A stretch of DNA of 64,000 bases from Anaerotignum propionicum DSM 1682 (lineage in GTDB: Bacteria; Bacillota; Clostridia; Lachnospirales; Anaerotignaceae), in assembly GCF_001561955.1 (NCBI RefSeq), contig NZ_CP014223.1:1116001-1180000 (forward strand), read 5' to 3'. This document shows, piece by piece, positions 17,037-26,041 of the stretch. The first letter of the stretch is position 1, and every line of letters begins with the position of its first letter. Both the position numbers and the translations under genes were made by a program. The notes under the pieces are model-generated. The model ran no database searches and was not told the DNA's origin. It saw only the letters and a list, made by a program, of their open reading frames with translations.

Positions 17037-17660
17037 TTATCTGCCATCTTGCACGAATAATGCTTGCAGGGCAGGAGTATCACCGACTAAACCGATTGCA
17101 TAAACAGAATAGAATTTATTTGCTTCCGGTTTTACATTAGGTACTGTAAGAACAACATTGTCAGTTCCGGCAACACGAACTTGCAGTGTGTAATTCATTG
17201 GCATAACATCAATATAGTTTGTAAGGTGTGCAAACGGAACATTGTTAAAAAGAACTGTTCCATCTGGCAATGTAATGTCTACGGCAGGGGCATTCGGCGA
17301 AAGATGGATAAAGCGTATCATAGCTTTGTCTGGTTTTCTCGTTTCATTGGCATCAGCAATGCTGCAAAGCTCTATATCATCAGGATTTCCAAGGGCGGCT
17401 ATCGTCATAACAGAATCGTTATTAACAGTCAACATATCGGATAAAATGGGAGAATCTTTTTTTCCAGCAGGGTATAGGCTTATCTTGTATTTCCCCTCAG
17501 GTATAGACAAATAATCTGTATATTTACCATAGGCGAGATTACTAACAATTTTCTTATCGTTTGCATATACATCAACATTAGGCGCGCCGGGTACAGTGTG
17601 AATGACACGTACGTAACCCATTGGCATTTGTCTTTGGTTATATTTATTATTGGCATACAT
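17037..17660 (-). CDS. DUF4397 domain protein
   Basis: A 207-residue protein made of two related beta-rich halves. Each half has the DUF4397 pattern: 'VRVIHTVPGAPNVDVYANDKKIVSNLAYGKYTDYLSIPEGKYKISLYPAG' near residues 18-67, and 'IRFIHLSPNAPAVDITLPDGTVLFNNVPFAHLTNYIDVMPMNYTLQVRVAG' near 115-165. It has no signal peptide or wall anchor, although many DUF4397 proteins are exported. A polar N-terminal stretch (YANNKYNQRQ) precedes the first repeat. The function is not known. It is divergent from the two-component system at 17967, with a 306-base shared spacer. Confidence 0.85.
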   Translation of the reverse strand: MYANNKYNQRQMPMGYVRVIHTVPGAPNVDVYANDKKIVSNLAYGKYTDYLSIPEGKYKISLYPAGKKDSPILSDMLTVNNDSVMTIAALGNPDDIELCSIADANETRKPDKAMIRFIHLSPNAPAVDITLPDGTVLFNNVPFAHLTNYIDVMPMNYTLQVRVAGTDNVVLTVPNVKPEANKFYSVYAIGLVGDTPALQALFVQDGR

Positions 17661-17966
17661 ATTTCATCGCTCCTAAATAGCAGTATGGTATAAAATATGT
17701 TAGAAGATTTGTCTCTGTGAAAACCATTACGGGTTTATGGAAACAAAGGAAAACAGAAAATACTTTTTATATTTGAAAAAAATGTGAATTAGTTATATAG
17801 TAAAAAATAGCTAAATAAATGAAAGAAATGCAAAGATAAATTAATCTCATACAAATACATATTGTCAAAAAATTAGGCTGCAATAATCCGAGATATATGA
17901 TTTGTTGCCGTCCGTAATGTTGTAATTTTGATGCTCAATAAGCAATAAAGAAATGGGGTAAAAAGA
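17661..17966. other. Divergent promoter spacer
   Basis: An AT-rich 306-base spacer between the minus-strand DUF4397 gene and the plus-strand response regulator. No clear operator or riboswitch was recognised. Confidence 0.4.
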
Positions 17967-18653
17967 GTGAAACGTATTTTTTTGGTGGAGGATGACACAG
18001 CAATTGCAAAAAACCTTATGCTTTTATTACAATCTGAGGGATTCAAAGTCACTCATGCACCTACACGAAAAGAAGCCCTTGCTGTAATCTTAGAGAATAC
18101 ATTTGACTTGGCATTGATAGATATTTCTTTGCCTGACGGAAACGGTTTTACAATTTATACTGAAATTAAACAAAAGGGGGATATACCTATTATTTTCTTG
18201 ACGGCTTCAGGTGATGAGGCGAGTGTCGTTACTGGGTTGAACATGGGTGCGGAAGACTATATCACCAAACCTTTTCGTCCCCGTGAACTCATTGCACGTA
18301 TGAAACGAGCATTGCGTAAAGATCAGCGTAGTGGGAGCGATTTTGAAATTCAAGGGCTCCGTGTGGACACAGCAAGGGGCGTGGTGACGAAAAACGGTTC
18401 CGAGGTTTTCCTTTCGGCTTTAGAATATCGCTTGTTATTACTGTTTGTAAGCAATCCAAAGAGCATTATCACAAGGGGCAGGCTCCTTGACGAATTATGG
18501 GATGCAGCGGGAGAGTTTGTTACTGACAATACTTTGACTGTATATATCAAACGCTTGCGGGAGAAGATAGAGAACGACCCAGCAAGTCCAAAAATAATTT
18601 TGACTGTTCGTGGGACAGGGTATAGATTGGGGGACGAGAATGCTTCGAAATAG
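17967..18653 (+). CDS. OmpR-family response regulator
   Basis: A 228-residue regulator with a GTG start. Receiver domain (1-118): acidic pocket 'VEDD' at 7-10, phosphorylation site Asp52 in 'LIDISLPDG', Thr in 'FLTAS', and Lys in 'YITKPF'. The C-terminal winged-helix (about 130-225) has 'LSALEYRLLLLFVSNPKSIITRGRLLDELW' and 'VTDNTLTVYIKRLREKI'. It is the first gene of a four-gene set with a histidine kinase and an ABC/FtsX pair, and overlaps the kinase start. It most likely controls the ABC genes downstream, in the style of antimicrobial-peptide sensing modules. Confidence 0.88.
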   Translation: MKRIFLVEDDTAIAKNLMLLLQSEGFKVTHAPTRKEALAVILENTFDLALIDISLPDGNGFTIYTEIKQKGDIPIIFLTASGDEASVVTGLNMGAEDYITKPFRPRELIARMKRALRKDQRSGSDFEIQGLRVDTARGVVTKNGSEVFLSALEYRLLLLFVSNPKSIITRGRLLDELWDAAGEFVTDNTLTVYIKRLREKIENDPASPKIILTVRGTGYRLGDENASK

Positions 18654-19629
18654 AGAGTTTCGGCAGTTTGCCATTTTATATTTTTTGATTGCCATTATTG
18701 CTGTAATAGTAGGCTTTGTAATGAACAAAGAGGCAGGCATTCTTGCCATGCTATTTTCCATTGCCTTTGGCGCAGCTTTTTTCGCGTTTACCAAAACCAG
18801 GTACAAAAAGATTGCTGAAATTTCAAATAAAATCGATCTTGTGCTACATAATGCTGAGCAATTATATATCGGTGAATCGGATGAGGGTGAGCTGTCAATT
18901 TTACACAGTGAGATTACAAAAATGACATCTCATATTCGGGAGCAGAACGAGGGGTTAAAAAAAGAAAAAGAGCACCTTGCTGATTCATTGGCGGACATAG
19001 CCCATCAACTACGCACCCCGCTCACATCTGTAAACCTCATTTTGTCATTATCAGCCAATGAACCCGATGAAGCCAAGAGAAAAGCGTTCCTAAGAGAAGC
19101 AGAGGAATTGCTTGTGCGGATGGATTGGTTGCTTACATCTTTGTTGAAAATATCCCGATTGGATGCGGGCATTGTTGTTTTTCAAAGGGAACAGATAGAG
19201 ATAAACCAACTGATTCGTGATGCTACTCGTCCCTTCCTAATATCTATGGAGTTACATAATATTGACTTGCAGATAGATGTACCAAAGGGTATTCTCCTTC
19301 AGGGGGACGCTGGTTGGCTTTCAGAAGCAATCCAGAATATTCTCAAGAATTGTATGGAAAGCACAGGCGATAATGGGAAGATTGAGATAATCTGCACCGA
19401 TACCCCATTGTTTATACAGATTATCATACACGACAATGGTAAAGGCTTTGAAGCGGATGATTTACCTTGTTTATTTGACAGGTTTTATCGGGGAAAAAAT
19501 TCAAATGCAACAGGATATGGCATTGGGTTGGCTCTTTGTAAAATAATTGTAACACGTCAGGGAGGAACAATTACCGGAAAGAACCATCCTCGGGGGGGAG
19601 CAGAATTTATCCTTCGTTTTCCAAAGTGA
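18640..19629 (+). CDS. Intramembrane-sensing histidine kinase
   Basis: 329 residues from the ATG behind GGGGGACGAG; the start lies 14 bases before the end of the regulator gene. Two membrane helices (residues about 10-27 and 33-50) are joined by a very short loop, so there is almost no extracellular sensor. This is the pattern of kinases that sense through a partner transporter. The phospho-acceptor is His122 in 'DIAHQLRTPLTS'; the ATPase part has 'ILKNCMES' (N box), 'DNGKGF' and 'GYGIGLALCK'. It pairs with the regulator upstream and probably with the FtsX-type transporter downstream. Confidence 0.88.
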   Translation: MLRNREFRQFAILYFLIAIIAVIVGFVMNKEAGILAMLFSIAFGAAFFAFTKTRYKKIAEISNKIDLVLHNAEQLYIGESDEGELSILHSEITKMTSHIREQNEGLKKEKEHLADSLADIAHQLRTPLTSVNLILSLSANEPDEAKRKAFLREAEELLVRMDWLLTSLLKISRLDAGIVVFQREQIEINQLIRDATRPFLISMELHNIDLQIDVPKGILLQGDAGWLSEAIQNILKNCMESTGDNGKIEIICTDTPLFIQIIIHDNGKGFEADDLPCLFDRFYRGKNSNATGYGIGLALCKIIVTRQGGTITGKNHPRGGAEFILRFPK

Positions 19630-19711
19630 CAAATCTCTCACTTAAAAGTCACGAAAATGTAAGTTGAAGGTTCTATTATATGGGTAAACCATGAGAAAGG
19701 AGACTCACATA

Positions 19712-20395
19712 ATGGAGTTTTTGAAAATTGAAAATTTATCTAAGGTCTATGGGAAGGGAGAAAATAAGGTTACTGCCCTTGACCATGTTTCACTTACCAT
19801 TGAAAAAGGAGAGTTTACAGCAATTATTGGTTCCTCAGGCTCAGGTAAATCTACTTTGCTTCACAGTATCGGTGGTGTAGATGTGCCTACTGGGGGAAAG
19901 GTATATTTGGAGGGGCAGGATATCTATGATCAAAGCAGTGAAAAGCTGGCTATTTTCCGCAGACGGCAGGTGGGATTGATTTACCAGTTTCATAACCTCA
20001 TTCCAACTTTAAATGTGGTTGAAAACATTACATTGCCTATCCTAATGGATAAACGAAAGGTCAATCAAGAAAGGCTGAATGACCTGTTGGAAATGCTGGG
20101 ATTACAAGAGCGGAAAAACCATTTGCCAAATCAGCTTTCGGGGGGGCAGCAACAGCGGGTCTCCATAGGACGGGCTTTGATGAATGCTCCGGCAGTCATG
20201 CTTGCTGATGAGCCGACAGGTAGTTTAGATAGTCGAAATGGCCATGAAATTATGAAACTGCTGAAAGAAAGCAATCAAAAATATGGACAGACGCTGATTC
20301 TTGTTACCCATGATGAAAATATTGCCTTGCAAGCAGACCGCATTATCGGCATAGCCGACGGCAAAGTAGCTAGAGATGAGAGGGTGCGGCCATGA
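19712..20395 (+). CDS. ABC transporter ATPase (antimicrobial-peptide / MacB-LolD type)
   Basis: 227 residues from the ATG behind AAAGGAG. Motifs in order: Walker A 'GSSGSGKST' (near residue 40), Q-loop '[10 protein letters not shown]', signature '[16 protein letters not shown]', Walker B '[12 protein letters not shown]' and a switch His in 'LILVTHDE'. It belongs to the LolD/MacB-like family that works with FtsX-type permeases, here the next gene, which overlaps by four bases. An 82-base gap from the kinase gene could hold a separate promoter under regulator control. Confidence 0.9.
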   Translation: MEFLKIENLSKVYGKGENKVTALDHVSLTIEKGEFTAIIGSSGSGKSTLLHSIGGVDVPTGGKVYLEGQDIYDQSSEKLAIFRRRQVGLIYQFHNLIPTLNVVENITLPILMDKRKVNQERLNDLLEMLGLQERKNHLPNQLSGGQQQRVSIGRALMNAPAVMLADEPTGSLDSRNGHEIMKLLKESNQKYGQTLILVTHDENIALQADRIIGIADGKVARDERVRP

Positions 20396-22932
20396 ATATC
20401 TTTCATAAAATCACCATGGAAAGCTTGAAAAAAAGCCGTACCCGAACCTTAGTTACCATTGTCGGGGTTATCCTGTCAGCGGCAATGATTACATCAGTGG
20501 CTACCTTTGCTGTATCTCTGCAAAATTATATGATTAACGGCGCCGCTGTCAAATATGGAAATTGGCATGTTGCAATACCCAATGGGGATTCCTCTTTTTT
20601 ATCTGAACAACGGGAGGATAGCCGTGTGGAAAGTGTTGTTGCACTGAAAAACATTGGATATGCCCCTCTAGAAGGAGGATTAAATCCAGATAAGCCCTAC
20701 CTTTTTGTAACAGGATGGAGCAAAGAAGCCTTAAAAGAATTACCTATGAAATTGATTTCAGGCAGATTGCCAGAGAATAGCAGTGAGGTGCTGATACCTG
20801 CTCATATTACGGCAAACGGTGGTGTAAATATTTTGGTGGGGGACACACTCAGCCTCTCCGTAGGTGATCGTATAAAGGGAGACCAAAAACTCAGTCAGCA
20901 CGACGCCTATTGTGCAGGAGAAGAAACCCTGGTATCTCAAACAGAGAAGACATATAAGGTTGTGGGTATCTGCCAGCGGCCGGCAATAGAGGAATATGCC
21001 GCACCTGGCTATACAATAATCACCACAGGGGATGCGGTCCCATCAGATAGCTTTACCGTCTTCATTACTCTGAAAAATCCATATCAAGTACATTCTTATA
21101 TAGATAGTATTTCTGATGAGTATCGTCATGTTTTAAACGATGATGTATTGCGCTTTATGGGTCTTTCAGGAGAGAAAATGATAACAGTTCTTCTGTATTC
21201 CATTGTGGGTATTTTAATTGCTTTGGTCATGTTGGGGTCGGTGTTCTTAATATATAATTCATTCAACATCTCATTAAATGAACGGATGCACCAGTTTGGA
21301 ATTCTTATGTCAGTGGGTGCTACGGAAAAACAGTTACTCAATTCTGTGCTATTTGAGGGACTTTGCGTGGGGGCAGTGGGTATTCCCTTGGGGATTTTGG
21401 TTGGGATTCCGAGCATTCGTTTTGTGCTCGCCCTTGTGGCAAAGAATTTTGCAAATGCAATGTATGATACTGTGCCTTTGGCCTTGGTGGTGTCCATTCC
21501 TGTGCTGATTGGGGCGGCAGTAATCAGTCTAATCACTATTTTAATTTCTGCCTATATTCCGGCGAAGAAGGCCGCCAGAACCCCTGTAATGGAATGCATC
21601 CGCCAAACAAACGAAGTGAAGGTGGAAGGGAAAGCTATAAAAATCTCAAAGTTTGTAAAACGCTTTTATGGTTTGGAAGAAATACTGGCATTGAAAAATT
21701 TCAAAAGAAACAAACGCCGTTATCGTAGTATTATTCTGTCTCTTACTTTAAGTGTTGTGCTATTTGTTACAGCAAATTCTTTTGGAACCTATTTAAAGCA
21801 GATTGGGGAGGGTTCCGCCATGGTTAGCGAGAACTATGATATCTGTTTTTATTCAAGGGATATGGCAGAAGGCGACCTGTTTCAGCTTTATGATGAGATA
21901 AAAACTGTCGAGGGTGTTACCAAGAGTAGTTATCAGGCACTTTCTACTTATTCATGTGTGCTCAATGTAAGTGATTTGCCCAGAACTTTTTTAAATGAGT
22001 TTGGTGACCTTATTGGTTATGATGGAATGAGTGAAACCGTAGAAGTAAAGTTGGATGTTCAGTTCATAGAGAACGGAGTTTATGAAAATCTATTGAAGGG
22101 GCTTGGGCTATCTAAGACAGAATACACCGGGCAGGATCAAAATATGATTATGGCAGGTATACTTCCCCTGCATTGGTATACGCAACAACAGCCTATGGAG
22201 TTTATATTGCCCTCCAAAAATGGGGAACAGACAAAAAATCTCCGTGCTACCTTTGTAAAAGACTACCCTGATTTACTGCCATCGGACCCGGGTGAGTGGT
22301 CGGGATATTCACTGATGATAATTGCCCCTTATGAAGTGAAACCACAGTTTGATGCCCTGAATAATACGGCAAAGCCCACGAAACTGGGTATGACCTTTCA
22401 ATCAGAGAACCCCGGAAGATCTACAGCTGAAATGAAAAAAATCATTGAAGGCGCAAATATAACTCCCTTTTATAATTTGTACAATTTGTATGAGATATTG
22501 GAGCAAAACCGTAATTTATCCTTTATAGTAAACTTGTTCTCCGTTGTTTTTATTGCCATGATTACAGTGATTGGCATCGCCAATGTTTTTAACACAATAT
22601 CCACGAATGTTAAGTTGCGTAGGCGGGAACTGGCTATGATTCGTTCTGTGGGGATGTCAGATAAAGATTTCAACAAGATGATGTGCTTTGAATGCGTTCT
22701 TTACGGAGGTCGGACAATGCTTTGGGGCTTGCCCCTTTCAGGAGCCCTTTCGTATCTTATTTATAAAGGCATGGTGATTGGTGGTGGGAACATTGCATTT
22801 ATATTCCCTTGGAAGAGTATGACAATCAGTGTGCTTGGTGTGCTTTTCATTGTATTTATCACCATGCTCTATGCAATAAATAAGATAAAAAAAGAAAATA
22901 TTATTGATGCCCTTCGGGATGATATGTCTTAA
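20392..22932 (+). CDS. FtsX-family ABC permease (two-domain)
   Basis: An 846-residue membrane protein. One N-terminal membrane segment (about 18-40) is followed by a large exported domain, then three helices near residues 265-390 ('TVLLYSIVGILIALVMLGSVFLIYN'...). A second half has its own first helix ('IILSLTLSVVLFVTANSFG'), a second exported domain, and three C-terminal helices with the FtsX motif around 'ELAMIRSVGMSDKDFNKMM'. This is the duplicated FtsX arrangement. With the ATPase it should form an efflux or mechanotransmission transporter for peptides or envelope-active compounds. The substrate is not shown by the sequence. Confidence 0.88.
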   Translation: MNIFHKITMESLKKSRTRTLVTIVGVILSAAMITSVATFAVSLQNYMINGAAVKYGNWHVAIPNGDSSFLSEQREDSRVESVVALKNIGYAPLEGGLNPDKPYLFVTGWSKEALKELPMKLISGRLPENSSEVLIPAHITANGGVNILVGDTLSLSVGDRIKGDQKLSQHDAYCAGEETLVSQTEKTYKVVGICQRPAIEEYAAPGYTIITTGDAVPSDSFTVFITLKNPYQVHSYIDSISDEYRHVLNDDVLRFMGLSGEKMITVLLYSIVGILIALVMLGSVFLIYNSFNISLNERMHQFGILMSVGATEKQLLNSVLFEGLCVGAVGIPLGILVGIPSIRFVLALVAKNFANAMYDTVPLALVVSIPVLIGAAVISLITILISAYIPAKKAARTPVMECIRQTNEVKVEGKAIKISKFVKRFYGLEEILALKNFKRNKRRYRSIILSLTLSVVLFVTANSFGTYLKQIGEGSAMVSENYDICFYSRDMAEGDLFQLYDEIKTVEGVTKSSYQALSTYSCVLNVSDLPRTFLNEFGDLIGYDGMSETVEVKLDVQFIENGVYENLLKGLGLSKTEYTGQDQNMIMAGILPLHWYTQQQPMEFILPSKNGEQTKNLRATFVKDYPDLLPSDPGEWSGYSLMIIAPYEVKPQFDALNNTAKPTKLGMTFQSENPGRSTAEMKKIIEGANITPFYNLYNLYEILEQNRNLSFIVNLFSVVFIAMITVIGIANVFNTISTNVKLRRRELAMIRSVGMSDKDFNKMMCFECVLYGGRTMLWGLPLSGALSYLIYKGMVIGGGNIAFIFPWKSMTISVLGVLFIVFITMLYAINKIKKENIIDALRDDMS

Positions 22933-23008
22933 TGAAAAACCTTTATGACTTTAAGTTTATATGCCTAGATATTTGAAAAAGCAATTTATCCATGTTGCCA
23001 ACATAAAA

Positions 23009-23042
23009 GAGCTCCTACAAATTTTAGAAGGGAACTCTTTTT
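23009..23042 (+). terminator. Terminator after FtsX permease gene
   Basis: AAAAGAGCTCC and GGGAACTCTTTTT form an imperfect stem ending in a T run, about 75 bases after the permease stop. Confidence 0.55.
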
Positions 23043-23118
23043 GATAGAACCATATTGTGGTGAGAGATTTTTAAAAATGGTTTATCCGTATTGAAAGAGA
23101 GGTTTTTATTGCTTTTTC

Positions 23119-23148
23119 TTGACAAAATGATACTTTGCATAGTTTAAT
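23119..23148 (+). promoter_or_regulatory. Promoter of small orphan gene
   Basis: TTGACA (23119-23124) and TTTAAT (23143-23148), 18 bases apart, 45 bases before the start of the 77-residue gene at 23193. The -35 is perfect and the -10 has five of six consensus bases. Confidence 0.6.
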
Positions 23149-23192
23149 GATTGTACAAGTGATGGATAATTTATGAGAAAGGAAGTACGTGT

Positions 23193-23426
23193 ATGGAAAA
23201 TTTTTTAGGACGAACTTGGGGCAGCTTGTCATTGGATGATAAGAAACATTTTATGAGCAATTTTGATTTATTTGATGTAAACACTGGACAATTCCCCCGT
23301 GAAAATGGTGATTGTATCGTTAAATTTTTCAATGGACTTGCTGTTCGTGGTACCTTTATGGTTGGCAATGATGAAGGCGCTTTTGATATTGAGGATGATG
23401 CGGTAATTTATGATTCCACTATCTAA
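23193..23426 (+). CDS. Small protein of unknown function
   Basis: A 77-residue acidic protein with a GAGAAAGGA ribosome binding site, its own strong promoter and a terminator downstream, so it is a real single-gene unit. It starts 'MENFLGRTWGSLSLDDKKHF' and contains 'GQFPRENGDCIVKFFNGLAVRGTFMVGNDEGAFDIEDDAVIYD', suggesting a compact beta-barrel-like part after a short helix. There is no membrane segment, signal peptide or recognised motif. I do not recognise the family. Confidence 0.6.
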   Translation: MENFLGRTWGSLSLDDKKHFMSNFDLFDVNTGQFPRENGDCIVKFFNGLAVRGTFMVGNDEGAFDIEDDAVIYDSTI

Positions 23427-23485
23427 AGGCTCTGCTTATAAATTAGTTATGTTGATTATACTTAAATTCAAAGTTATGCTATGAT

Positions 23486-23518
23486 AAAAGAGCTAAGGAT
23501 TTTTGGCTCTTTTTTTAT
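23486..23518 (+). terminator. Terminator after small orphan gene
   Basis: AAAAGAGC pairs with GGCTCTTTT around an AAGGATTTTT loop and is followed by T7. It lies 60 bases before the RsmH-like gene, so that gene needs its own promoter or read-through. Confidence 0.75.
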
Positions 23519-23578
23519 GAATAGGAAAAGGAACTAAAATAAAAATCATTAGGTCATTAAAAAGGAGCGTATATATTC

Positions 23579-24628
23579 ATGGAAAATCAGGAAAAAGAAC
23601 ATAGGCGACGTGTCAGATATAAGGGTGCCCATCCCCGCAACTATAGTGAGAAGTACAAAGAGCTTCAACCGGAAAAATATGGTGATACCATCGCAAAAGT
23701 CATTCAAAAAGGAAACACACCTGCTGGTATGCACATCCCTATATGTGTGAACGAAATCATGACGTTTTTAAATATTTTACCGGGTCAAACTGGTTTGGAT
23801 GCAACCCTGGGTTATGGTGGGCACACACAGGAAATGTTAATGCGTTTGGATGGTAAGGGTCATTTGTATGCCCTTGACGCTGACCCTATCGAAATTTCAA
23901 AAACCACAGAGAGACTGGCAAGTTTAGGGTATGGCCCAGATATATTAACCACCAAAAATCTAAATTTTGCCAATATGGATGAGGTTACTGGGGAGGCAGG
24001 TTTATTTGATTTTATTTTGGCTGATTTAGGTGTGTCTTCGATGCAAATAGATAATCCAGACAGAGGTTTTTCCTTTAAAAAAGAGGGTCCGTTAGATTTA
24101 AGATTGAATCCTGAAAAAGGTATTTCAGCATCTGAACGCTTAAGAACCATTACCCAGGAAGAATTAGAAGGTATGCTTTTTGAAAATTCAGATGAGCCAT
24201 ATGCTCAAATAATATCCAAAGCCATAGTTTCGCAAATTCAGAAGGGTGAAGACATTTCTACCACCACAAAATTACAACAAGTGATAGGAGATGCTCTGCA
24301 ATTTTTGCCCATGGATGAAATAAAAGAAGGCATAAAGAAATCATGCCAAAGAACATTCCAAGCACTAAGAATTGATGTAAATAATGAATTTGAAGTGTTA
24401 TTTGAATTTTTAGAAAAACTGCCAACTGTTCTTGCTAAGAGAGGGCGTGTTACCATATTAACGTTCCACTCGGGAGAGGACAGAATGGTGAAAAAGTCTT
24501 TCAAAAGATTGTTGCAAGCTGGGGTTTATAGTGAAGTTTCAACAGAGGTTATCAGACCCACTGCGGAAGAATGCAACAGGAATAGTCGTGCTCGTTCTGC
24601 AAAAATGAGATGGGCAATTAAAGCCTGA
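23579..24628 (+). CDS. RsmH-like 16S rRNA C1402 N4-methyltransferase paralogue
   Basis: A 349-residue protein with the RsmH/MraW signature. SAM site 'LDATLGYGGHTQEML' (residues about 78-92, the usual GxGGHS with Thr at the end), 'YALDADPIE', 'FDFILADLGVSSMQID' then 'RGFSFKKEGPLDLRLNP', and the C-terminal 'SCQRTFQALRIDVNNE' and 'SARSAKMRW'-like motif. RsmH methylates C1402 of 16S rRNA at N4. The true rsmH normally sits in the division-wall cluster; this copy stands alone and carries an extra basic N-terminal 40 residues, so it may be a paralogue with a different target. Confidence 0.8.
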   Translation: MENQEKEHRRRVRYKGAHPRNYSEKYKELQPEKYGDTIAKVIQKGNTPAGMHIPICVNEIMTFLNILPGQTGLDATLGYGGHTQEMLMRLDGKGHLYALDADPIEISKTTERLASLGYGPDILTTKNLNFANMDEVTGEAGLFDFILADLGVSSMQIDNPDRGFSFKKEGPLDLRLNPEKGISASERLRTITQEELEGMLFENSDEPYAQIISKAIVSQIQKGEDISTTTKLQQVIGDALQFLPMDEIKEGIKKSCQRTFQALRIDVNNEFEVLFEFLEKLPTVLAKRGRVTILTFHSGEDRMVKKSFKRLLQAGVYSEVSTEVIRPTAEECNRNSRARSAKMRWAIKA

Positions 24629-24716
24629 TGAGATTTATAAATAAGGTGTAAATACATCAGTAGAGCAAAGAGAATAAAGTGCTGGAACAAGTTAGTTTCC
24701 ATAACACGGTTAAAAT

Positions 24717-24764
24717 AAAGAGAGCATATTCATCTGCACATAACAGATGATATGCTCTCTTTTC
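24717..24764 (+). terminator. Terminator after RsmH-like gene
   Basis: A 16-base stem (AGAGCATATTCATCTG with CAGATGATATGCTCT) around CACATAA, flanked by AAAG and CTTTT. It is about 90 bases beyond the gene. Confidence 0.85.
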
Positions 24765-24770
24765 ATATAT

Positions 24771-24995
24771 CCCATCCTAGCAAGGGATGAAGAATGCTTG
24801 CATTATGGTTCAACTACTGTAAAAGTTTTAATGGAAGAGGGACGAGGTGCGGCTTGTGCATTTAATATGGAAACAGGCTTGATTAATGATAAGCTTTGTG
24901 TATCACCCAAAGGTAAGACAGAAATTCAAATTAGTGTTGAAGGTGTTGAAGCCCACGCTGGGCTATGGGCCTGTGTAATTTCTCAGTTATTTTAA
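24771..24995 (+). pseudogene. Remnant of an M20-family peptidase / amidohydrolase
   Basis: A fragment of about 65 residues starting just after the terminator hairpin. It reads 'DEECLHYGSTTVKVLMEEG', then 'AACAFNMETGLINDKLCVSPKGKTEIQISVEGVEAHAG'. This matches the part of M20 metallopeptidases that holds the metal-binding 'DEE', the start of the dimerisation domain and its 'G..AHAG' motif. The fragment then turns into unrelated residues and stops. The N-terminal two metal-binding segments and the whole C-terminal half are missing, so it cannot be active. The ATG at 24747 lies inside the hairpin and is unlikely to be used. Confidence 0.6.
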
Positions 24996-25135
24996 GCATT
25001 CGTTGTGACTAGAACTGCATGCAAGACCAATAAATACTATGTGCGATTTTTCTGAAAAAAAGACATATTTAAAAGGCATGAATTGCGCATTTAAGTAAAA
25101 CGATGGGGGCTATTCCATAAGGAACTTCGGTTTTG

Positions 25136-25163
25136 ATTGTGCGATTATAATTGTGCGATTATA
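25136..25163. repeat. Tandem 14-base repeat (two copies)
   Basis: ATTGTGCGATTATA occurs twice back to back. It lies in an intergenic stretch near the 3' end of the VOC gene and has no clear role. Confidence 0.6.
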
Positions 25164-25199
25164 GAGATTAGATTTTCTTGCTGATTCCATAATCAAAAT

Positions 25200-25241
25200 A
25201 AACAAGGATTACAGATTATGTGTTATCTGTAATCCTTGTTC
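25200..25241 (-). terminator. Terminator of VOC-family gene
   Basis: AACAAGGATTACAGAT pairs perfectly with ATCTGTAATCCTTGTT around TATGTGTT, 47 bases beyond the stop of the minus-strand VOC gene. It is a strong bidirectional hairpin. Confidence 0.75.
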
Positions 25242-25287
25242 TATATAAGATATGATATTACATTCGGTTGAAAACTGCACATAGTAC

Positions 25288-25638
25288 TCATTTCGTGTAA
25301 TCTGTAATCCCTAAGCGATTTCCGTAAGCATCCTCAAATTCTACCGCTGTTCCAGTACCAATTGGAAAGGGTTCGGTTAAGAAATTCACTCCGTTGGATT
25401 TCAATTTGCCATATTCTGCTGCTACATTATCCACGACAAACCATATTGTGGGTTTTGCATCAGGGAACTTTCTTTTATCTTTTAATATAATAGCGGGTTC
25501 CTCGTTGCCTACATGGAAGGCAACCATACCTTTGTCGGAAAAATTAAATTTTACCTTCAATCCAAGGGTTTCAGAGTAATATTTTATGGCGCTTTCCATA
25601 TCATCCACGGGAAGAAAAAAATTGTCATAACTTATCAT
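25288..25638 (-). CDS. VOC-family (glyoxalase/bleomycin resistance-like) protein
   Basis: A 116-residue single-domain protein. It has the VOC pattern: 'NFFLPVDDMESAIKYYSETLGLKVKFNFSDKGMVAFHVG' in the first half and 'TIWFVVDNVAAEYGKLKSNGVNFLTEPFPIGTGTAVEFEDAYGNRLGITDYT' in the second, with a metal-ligand-type Glu near 'VEFED'. It would act as a dimer. The family includes glyoxalases, dioxygenases and drug-binding proteins, so the substrate cannot be told. It stands alone with its own terminator. Confidence 0.85.
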   Translation of the reverse strand: MISYDNFFLPVDDMESAIKYYSETLGLKVKFNFSDKGMVAFHVGNEEPAIILKDKRKFPDAKPTIWFVVDNVAAEYGKLKSNGVNFLTEPFPIGTGTAVEFEDAYGNRLGITDYTK

Positions 25639-26041
25639 AGCAGGAATCTCTCCATTTCATGTATTATTTGAATATTATCTTATCACACATAATCTGACAA
25701 CAGTATGTCAAATTAAACAGTTTTTTCAAGATTGATATAAATATTTCTCTGATTTCAATGGTGTTTTGACAAACCAAATCACCGCTTTGCAAACTTTTGA
25801 GAATAGATAAAATACCAACTTTTTTACAACAAACCTACACTTTGCTTGTATGGATTGGAGTATATTGGCATTTTGTTAAAGCAAGAGTCAGTATATTCCA
25901 GAAACTGCAATGCAAATTTTCATGTTATCATCGTCCTTATATGTATTCAGAATTAAAGTTACGACACTGTTATTGTAGCATATAGCTAGGTATCTTACCA
26001 CTTCATGGAGAATTGGTAGAGGGAAGGCCTTATTATATGTG
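25639..26041. other. Spacer with no gene seen
   Basis: About 400 bases between the VOC gene start and the stop of the flavodoxin-family gene. It presumably contains the VOC promoter near its left end. A short frame across 25797-25985 has no ribosome binding site and no family pattern. Confidence 0.4.

Noticed and set aside
25136..25163. CRISPR-like tandem repeat
   Set aside because: Only two adjoining 14-base copies without spacers; no CRISPR array anywhere in the window.
25797..25985. 62-codon frame in the spacer after the VOC gene
   Set aside because: No ribosome binding site, no recognisable pattern.
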